Notes under the pieces: model-generated
What the model saw: the letters and a program-made list of their open reading frames with translations, nothing else
Told to the model about the DNA's origin: nothing
Database searches by the model: none
Program-made: the position numbers and the translations under genes
Shown: positions 4,965 to 8,768 of the stretch, piece by piece
Numbering within the stretch: the first letter of the stretch is position 1
Layout: each line of letters starts with the position of its first letter
Assembly: GCA_002839535.1 (NCBI GenBank)
Contig: PGYF01000035.1
Coordinates: 17,803-26,570 of the forward strand
Source of the DNA: Nitrospira bacterium HGW-Nitrospira-1
GTDB taxonomy: Bacteria > Nitrospirota > Thermodesulfovibrionia > Thermodesulfovibrionales > UBA6898
Length of the DNA: 8,768 nucleotides
Direction of reading: 5' to 3'

Positions 4965-5248
4965 TGCTTTCGGACGATAAGATTTCGCACCTCAGCCATA
5001 TGCTTTTTGAGGGTCTCTGGAGGCAGGACCTGATAGAAATGGATGACGAAAATGAAGGCGCAATTAGGCGTGAGATCAAACGCACCATAATCTCGGAGCT
5101 TAAAGTCGGTGAAGAAATAGACGGGATGGTCAGGAGAAAACTCCAATCTTTTTCAAAAAAATTAATAGAAGGAAGTCCTGAATGGGAAGTCCTCTACGGC
5201 AAGTACTACAGGGAAGAGGAGATCAAAAAGGGAAGAGCTTCCGGTTAA
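4961..5248 (+). CDS. DUF507 family protein, second copy
   Basis: 95 residues and closer to the standard DUF507 pattern: MLSDDKISHLSHMLFEGLWR at the start, IRREIKRTIISELKVGEEIDGMVRRKLQSFSKKL in the middle (about 35-68), and the ending SPEWEVLYGKYYREEEIKKG. It aligns only loosely with the preceding copy, so the pair is an old duplication or a two-subunit system rather than a recent tandem copy. The start could be the first or the second ATG of ATGATG (4961 or 4964); AAGGAAAG (4941-4948) lies 12 bases upstream of the first. The 3' end overlaps the following membrane protein by 67 bases. No enzymatic motif is visible. Confidence 0.88.
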   Translation: MMLSDDKISHLSHMLFEGLWRQDLIEMDDENEGAIRREIKRTIISELKVGEEIDGMVRRKLQSFSKKLIEGSPEWEVLYGKYYREEEIKKGRASG

Positions 5249-6342
5249 AAAGGAGTATTTCGCTCTTTTTTCCTGTTTCAACCTGGCTCGGCCTTCTCCT
5301 GAATTTTCCGGTAACAAAGCCCGGCCTTTGGTTTTCAGTCAGCGCGGTAACCATTATTATAACTTCGGCGCTGCATTTTCTGGCAAAGCGGCGTGAATTT
5401 TCGATTGAATTTCTCTTTTCCCTCGCCCTGCTCTATGCAGGATTTAGCGCCGCAGTGAATTTCACCTGGCTGAAGCCGGCTTATTTCCCCTTTATTATTT
5501 TTGTCTCGGCCTTCTACAGTCTCAAAATTATTATCCCTTTTTCATTCCTTATTCCTTTGCTCGAACTGAGAACTTTTCTTGTGAAAGAAACTTTTGTGGG
5601 AGAAATAGCATTCTCATTTTTTCTCATTCTGACAGCAGCGACGTCTTCTCTTATTTACCGGAGGCTTCGAAATGAAAAACAAAAAGCTGTTTCAGAGCTT
5701 GAAAAAATAAAGAGCAGCGCCAGGGAAATTTCGCCTGAATCAGAGATGGGGTCGCTGGACAGCAATGAGGTAATTTCCCATTGCTTTGCGGCAATGCTGC
5801 GGACGGACGAGGAAATAAAAGAGCTCCTCCTGACGATACGGCAGGCGGTTCTGGCTGATTCCGCCAATCTCTTTGTCTCTTATGATAACAGCTATACGCT
5901 CCGGTGCTCAACCGAAGACAACAGCGATATTGAAATTACCGGCAAGGGTATGGTTTCTGCAAGTATCAGAGACAAAAAACCATTCTTCTCCGGTGATCTG
6001 GACGAAAAGGCGGCTGAAGCAGGATATACAAAAAATACGAAGATATCTTCACTGATTGTTTTCCCGATTATGGACGGTCCCGTATCCATAGGCCTGCTTA
6101 CAGTCGACAGTTCAAGATATCAGGCATTCAGCGAGACAGATAAGGACACGGTGCAGATGTTTGCAAAACAGCTCGTAAGGATACTCGAAAGAGAGCGGAT
6201 ATATATGCTCATAAAGCGGGACGTCTCCGTCCTGAAGATTCTGAAAGATGGAAGCGCAAATCTCGCGGCATCGCTGGATATTAATGTTATTGCGCAGAGC
6301 TTATGCAGCGTAGCGGAAAATATCGCCGGTTCCCAGGAATGA
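5182..6342 (+). CDS. Membrane GAF sensor, N-terminal part of a disrupted diguanylate cyclase
   Basis: 386 residues before a stop. In order: a basic N-terminus (1-25); about five or six hydrophobic segments between residues 28 and 159; a coiled-coil-like linker (163-185); a complete GAF-type domain (about 208-337); then a helix leading into a second GAF domain that breaks off after AENIAGSQE. The following reading frame resumes with the last strand of a GAF domain (NEILGVFVML) and a GGDEF domain. The original protein was therefore probably TM-GAF-GAF-GGDEF, from which roughly the middle 85-100 residues of GAF2 plus the reading frame have been lost (inference from the usual GAF length). The ATG at 5182 has GAAGGAAG (5168-5175) 6 bases upstream but overlaps the DUF507 gene by 67 bases. 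An AAGGAG at 5249-5254 has no usable start behind it. Confidence 0.75.
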   Translation: MGSPLRQVLQGRGDQKGKSFRLKRSISLFFPVSTWLGLLLNFPVTKPGLWFSVSAVTIIITSALHFLAKRREFSIEFLFSLALLYAGFSAAVNFTWLKPAYFPFIIFVSAFYSLKIIIPFSFLIPLLELRTFLVKETFVGEIAFSFFLILTAATSSLIYRRLRNEKQKAVSELEKIKSSAREISPESEMGSLDSNEVISHCFAAMLRTDEEIKELLLTIRQAVLADSANLFVSYDNSYTLRCSTEDNSDIEITGKGMVSASIRDKKPFFSGDLDEKAAEAGYTKNTKISSLIVFPIMDGPVSIGLLTVDSSRYQAFSETDKDTVQMFAKQLVRILERERIYMLIKRDVSVLKILKDGSANLAASLDINVIAQSLCSVAENIAGSQE

Positions 6343-6361
6343 GATCCTTGGCGTCTTCGTC

Positions 6362-6982
6362 ATGCTTTCGGAAAAACGGAATTTTATCGATATGTTCCAG
6401 ATCAGGTTGTTGGAAGTATTATGTAATCAGGCCTCTATAACAATAGCAAACGCAAAATTGTATGCAAAGATAGAAAAACTGGCAACAACCGATGGTCTCA
6501 CCGGCCTTTATAACCACAGGCGGTTCCAGGAGATGCTTTCGGAGGAATTCAAGCGCCTCAACAGATACCCTTCTCCGGTTTCCCTTATTCTGGTTGATAT
6601 CGATTATTTCAAGAAAGTCAATGACGCCTGCGGGCATCCTGTGGGCGACCTTGTGTTGAAAGGGGTCTCAGAAATTATCAGGGAAGAGATCAGGGACATA
6701 GATGTGCCTGCACGATATGGGGGTGAAGAGTTTGCGGTCATATTGCCCGGGGCTGACACTGAAAGCAGTAAAATCATTGCGGAAAGATTGAGAAAGGCTG
6801 TTATGGACAAGACGTTTCCCTTAGATGGTAAATCATTGAAAGTCACCATAAGCCTTGGAATCGCTACGGCGCCGGTTGACGCTAAATACAAGGAAGAACT
6901 CATAGAAAAGACCGATCAGGCGCTCTACCATGCAAAACATAGCGGCCGTAACCAGAGTGTAAGCTGGGGAGATATGCAATAA
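6362..6982 (+). CDS. GGDEF diguanylate cyclase, C-terminal part of the disrupted gene
   Basis: 206 residues, GGDEF domain at about 40-200, which makes cyclic di-GMP from two GTP. Seen: TTDGLTGLYNHRRF (42-55), the metal-binding VDIDYFKKVND (78-88), the active-site loop GGEEF (120-124), and an RxxD product-inhibition site RDID (111-114) five residues before it. All catalytic residues look intact. Residues 1-39 are the last strand and exit helix of a GAF domain (EVLCNQASITIANAKLYAKIEKL), and the same frame codes NEILGVFV just upstream of the ATG. No ribosome binding site precedes 6362, and the upstream fragment stops 20 bases earlier, so translation is doubtful: this is more likely a relic or a re-initiated fragment than an independent gene. 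If made, it would be a soluble cyclase without its sensor. HNH starts 3 bases after its stop. Confidence 0.75.
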   Translation: MLSEKRNFIDMFQIRLLEVLCNQASITIANAKLYAKIEKLATTDGLTGLYNHRRFQEMLSEEFKRLNRYPSPVSLILVDIDYFKKVNDACGHPVGDLVLKGVSEIIREEIRDIDVPARYGGEEFAVILPGADTESSKIIAERLRKAVMDKTFPLDGKSLKVTISLGIATAPVDAKYKEELIEKTDQALYHAKHSGRNQSVSWGDMQ

Positions 6983-6985
6983 GTC

Positions 6986-7291
6986 ATGGAAGATCATTTC
7001 ATCTCATATGTTACCGAAGAAGAACTGAAAAAGGAGCGCGCCAGGTCCCGGGAAATCAGACGCTCCCAATGGTGGAAAAGACGGCTTTCGAAAGGCAGGT
7101 GTTACTATTGCGGGAAAGAGTTTCATCCAAAAGAGCTTGGCATGGACCATATAGTTCCCTTGATACGGGGAGGGAAATCAACAAAAGGGAATATGGTTCC
7201 TGCATGCAAGGTCTGCAATAACAGGAAAAAACATTTGCTTCCTGTCGAATGGGAGGAATATCTTGAGCGGTTAAAAGAGGAGGAGGGATAG
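6986..7291 (+). CDS. Small HNH endonuclease-type protein
   Basis: 101 residues. Seen: a charged helical N-terminus (10-36), then a compact zinc-ribbon HNH unit: C39-Y-Y-C42, the catalytic-type D54-H55 in MDHIVPLIRGGKS, N69, and C74-K-V-C77-N in PACKVCNNRKK. These are the four zinc cysteines and the His/Asn positions of the HNH family that cuts DNA in restriction enzymes, phage packaging and repair proteins. There is no fused domain to tell the role, and stand-alone copies of this size are often uncharacterised chromosomal genes. It follows the GGDEF stop by 3 bases; GGGGAG (6965-6970) lies 15 bases upstream, rather far for efficient initiation. A palindromic element begins 8 bases after its stop. 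Confidence 0.88.
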   Translation: MEDHFISYVTEEELKKERARSREIRRSQWWKRRLSKGRCYYCGKEFHPKELGMDHIVPLIRGGKSTKGNMVPACKVCNNRKKHLLPVEWEEYLERLKEEEG

Positions 7292-7298
7292 TCCTTCA

Positions 7299-7337
7299 CC
7301 CGAAAATTGCAGTTGAATTATGCCCGCATTTTTCGGG
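7299..7337. repeat. Palindromic 39-bp element, copy B
   Basis: A stem beginning CCCGAAAA and closing TTTTCGGG (11 of 12 paired, T.T mismatch at position 9) encloses a 15-base loop with TTGAATTAT. Compared with copy A, position 4 and its partner position 36 are G-C here but A.G there. It lies between the convergent HNH and tRNA-Leu genes and may act as a two-way transcription stop, although no clean T-run follows. Confidence 0.75.
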
Positions 7338-7372
7338 TTCAGTATCATTTTATCAGACAGGAGATTGTCAGG

Positions 7373-7457
7373 TGGTGCGAGAGAGGGGAGTTGAACCCCT
7401 ACGGATTACTCCACTGGATCCTAAGTCCAGCGCGTCTGCCAGTTCCGCCACTCTCGC
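7373..7457 (-). tRNA. tRNA-Leu(TAG)
   Basis: 85 bases including an encoded CCA. Acceptor GCGAGAG pairs with CTCTCGC, discriminator A. Anticodon arm CTGGA-CTTAGGA-TCCAG gives anticodon TAG (reads CUA leucine codons). The long variable arm between it and the T arm (AGGGG/CCCCT around TTCAACT) is typical of leucine tRNA. Confidence 0.97.
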
Positions 7458-7464
7458 ATGATTG

Positions 7465-7493
7465 ATTTTAAAGGATTTCTGAGTAGAGGTCAA
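7465..7493 (-). promoter_or_regulatory. Promoter of tRNA-Leu
   Basis: Minus strand: TTGACC (7493-7488), a 17-base spacer, TAAAAT (7470-7465). The tRNA 5' end follows 7 bases later, so transcription begins almost at the mature end. Confidence 0.65.
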
Positions 7494-7547
7494 ACAATCG
7501 AATGAGGATTCAAACGGTTTTTTTGAGATAGCGGCAGAAATTGTTTA

Positions 7548-7626
<79 letters not shown>

Positions 7627-7634
7627 AACTTATT

Positions 7635-7664
7635 ATTTTACCGGATAATAAAATAAAAAGTAAA
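7635..7664 (-). promoter_or_regulatory. Candidate promoter of tRNA-Pro
   Basis: Minus strand: TAAAAT (7640-7635) ends 8 bases before the tRNA and is the same hexamer as the tRNA-Leu -10. The best -35 is a weak TTTACT at 18 bases. The surrounding stretch up to the TPR gene stop is very A/T-rich. Confidence 0.4.
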
Positions 7665-7687
7665 CGGAAGCAGATTTTTTGATTAAA

Positions 7688-8401
7688 TCAATACTTAAGG
7701 ATTTCAATATAGTCGCGGATATCCTTTTCTTCATATCCTGATGTTTTGAGCATACGGATGGTAAAATCATCGAGCGCTTTTTCCCTGTCCCCCTTATAAA
7801 CATGGTCCAAATTTATCGCATGGGTCATGGCTGTTGATGCATCTCCATATCTGCCCATAGAGTTATAACAGAGAGCCATCCTCATATAGGACAGGCTCAA
7901 ATTGGGGGACCTTTTGACAGCTTCCTTATAGGAACTGACCGCATCTTCGTATTTTCCGAGCCGGTAATACGAATTGCCCATACCTATATAGGCCTTATCA
8001 GGAGTGGAATATAAGGGATTGGATACGGCTTTTTTATACAAAGAGATTGCCGTATCAAAACGTCCAAGTTTTTCATATGCAACCCCAAGATTATTAAAAA
8101 CGTCAGAATAGTTCGGATCGACTTTTGCGGCTTTTTCAAAAAATTCGATGGCCTTTGCGGTCTCATCAAAATATAAGAGGTAGATGACCCCGATGGCGTT
8201 CAGAACTTCCTTATCGTTGGGATTCAGTTCATATGCCTTCTGGAATTCCACAAAAGCCTGCTGGGCTTTGGCCTCATTCAGATAAGCGACCCCGATTTTA
8301 TAATGAGCTCCTGCTTGTTGTAAGGCATCCTGTGTTGCAGTCGTAGCGCAGGCAATTACGCAGAGCATAGATATTACCGTAAGGATTTTCAAATAGTTCA
8401 A
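7688..8401 (-). CDS. TPR-repeat lipoprotein, PilF/PilW-like
   Basis: 237 residues from the preferred start. A short signal peptide (NYLKILTVISMLCVIAC) ends in the lipobox VIAC, so the protein is probably lipid-anchored after export, most likely in the outer membrane. The rest is about five tetratricopeptide repeats, seen as AHYKIGVAYLNEAKAQQAFVEF..LNPN, LNAIGVIYLL..AIEFFEKAAKVDPN, FNNLGVAYEKLGRFDTAI, AYIGMGNSYYRLGKYEDAV..SPN and SYMRMALCYNSMGRYGDA. TPR lipoproteins of this size include the type IV pilus pilotin PilF/PilW and NlpI; the layout fits PilF best but no pilus gene is nearby, so the role is open. Start: a TTG at 8401 has the strong site AAAAGGAGG (8420-8412) 9-10 bases upstream, whereas the in-frame ATG at 8425 has none and would put the ribosome binding site inside the gene. 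It is followed by the two tRNA genes on the same strand. Confidence 0.88.
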   Translation of the reverse strand: MNYLKILTVISMLCVIACATTATQDALQQAGAHYKIGVAYLNEAKAQQAFVEFQKAYELNPNDKEVLNAIGVIYLLYFDETAKAIEFFEKAAKVDPNYSDVFNNLGVAYEKLGRFDTAISLYKKAVSNPLYSTPDKAYIGMGNSYYRLGKYEDAVSSYKEAVKRSPNLSLSYMRMALCYNSMGRYGDASTAMTHAINLDHVYKGDREKALDDFTIRMLKTSGYEEKDIRDYIEILKY

Positions 8402-8425
8402 TTTTCTGTAACCTCCTTTTACCAT

Positions 8426-8768
8426 ATAGTTTTAAGCTAACAGAAGGCCGATATCCAAGTAAAGATAAATATTGTCCCTGCGCGTACGTGTTTATCGTGA
8501 GTAATGGGCCCGGTGAGCCTCTCACTGACCTGAATAATATGCCGCAACCCGCAGGATGCCCCATGGCCGCTGCCTCACATGAAAATCTTTTCAAAATGAA
8601 ATCTTTACGAAATGAACCAGCAAAAAACAGAGTGATTGTAATATAATACTTTTTTGTTTATATTAAAAAAAAGGGTCTTCGTGGATGTGAGTGGGTAAAA
8701 ATATTAGAAAAAGGCTATTCTTAAGATGATTCAAATGGAACGTTTACACGGGATTTCGTCATTCCACG
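8426..8768. other. Right-end region without a convincing gene
   Basis: About 343 bases. An A/T-rich start (to 8475) should hold the TPR gene promoter, but no clear boxes are seen. A GC-richer block (about 8475-8575) contains a 7-bp hairpin (8511-8527, loop CCT) and complementary ATGGG (8504-8508) and CCCAT (8560-8564), so a structured RNA is possible. The remainder is A/T-rich with a TATAAT at 8642-8647 lacking a matching -35, and T and A runs around 8650-8674. The open minus frame across 8298-8594 overlaps the TPR gene in another frame and has no recognisable domain. Confidence 0.6.

Noticed and set aside
5249..5262. Alternative start of the membrane GAF protein behind the AAGGAG at 5249-5254
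   Set aside because: No ATG, GTG or TTG in frame lies at a usable distance; an ATT at 5257 is too close and too rare a start.
8504..8550. Resemblance of the ACCTGAATAATATGCC stretch to the conserved part of a TPP riboswitch
   Set aside because: The other conserved parts (CTGAGA and the closing GCGTAGGGA) are missing and no thiamine gene follows.
8298..8594. Minus-strand open frame of 98 residues overlapping the start of the TPR gene
   Set aside because: It is out of frame with a well-supported lipoprotein gene, shows no domain, and its start lacks a ribosome binding site.
8726..8768. Possible plus-strand gene start (ATG at 8726 or 8735) running off the right edge
   Set aside because: Only a weak AAAAAGG far upstream and no clear promoter; too short to judge.

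Overview
The window looks like a chromosomal segment of an anaerobic or microaerophilic Gram-negative bacterium, most likely Nitrospirota or a related Desulfobacterota-like lineage. The reasons are the futalosine menaquinone genes, an rpsF-ssb-rpsR cluster followed by two DUF507 genes, a lipoprotein with TPR repeats, moderate GC, and abundant short heptanucleotide repeats. This placement is an inference from gene content, not from a phylogenetic marker.

Left part, minus strand: mqnE (3368-2226), mqnC (2229-1066) and a thioredoxin-reductase-like flavoprotein (1069-122) form a tight operon in which both junctions are 4-base ATGA overlaps. MqnE and MqnC are the two radical SAM enzymes of the futalosine route. 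Both genes carry in-frame arrays of 7-bp repeats, and the main array sits at the same place in both paralogues, just after a shared NTEL motif. A promoter and a Shine-Dalgarno site beyond the flavoprotein suggest that another minus-strand gene starts at the left edge.

Middle, plus strand: a divergent promoter (3434-3463) drives rpsF, ssb and rpsR. Two DUF507 genes follow, where rplI is often found in other bacteria. Next come the two pieces of a membrane GAF/GAF/GGDEF signalling protein whose second GAF domain is mostly missing, and a small HNH nuclease-like protein. The ribosomal leader and the ssb-rpsR gap both hold clear hairpins that could serve autoregulation.

Right part, minus strand: tRNA-Leu(TAG) and tRNA-Pro(TGG), each with encoded CCA, and a TPR lipoprotein resembling PilF/PilW pilotins. 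The last 343 bases hold no convincing gene.

The most unusual signals are: (1) the heptanucleotide arrays in mqnE and mqnC, including a canonical G-quadruplex motif on the coding strand; (2) a 39-bp palindromic element present once between mqnE and rpsF and again after the HNH gene, 32/39 identical; (3) a thioredoxin-reductase-like protein that keeps the CxxC but has lost the usual NADPH-binding motifs; (4) a probably leaderless mqnE message; and (5) the internally deleted diguanylate cyclase gene.
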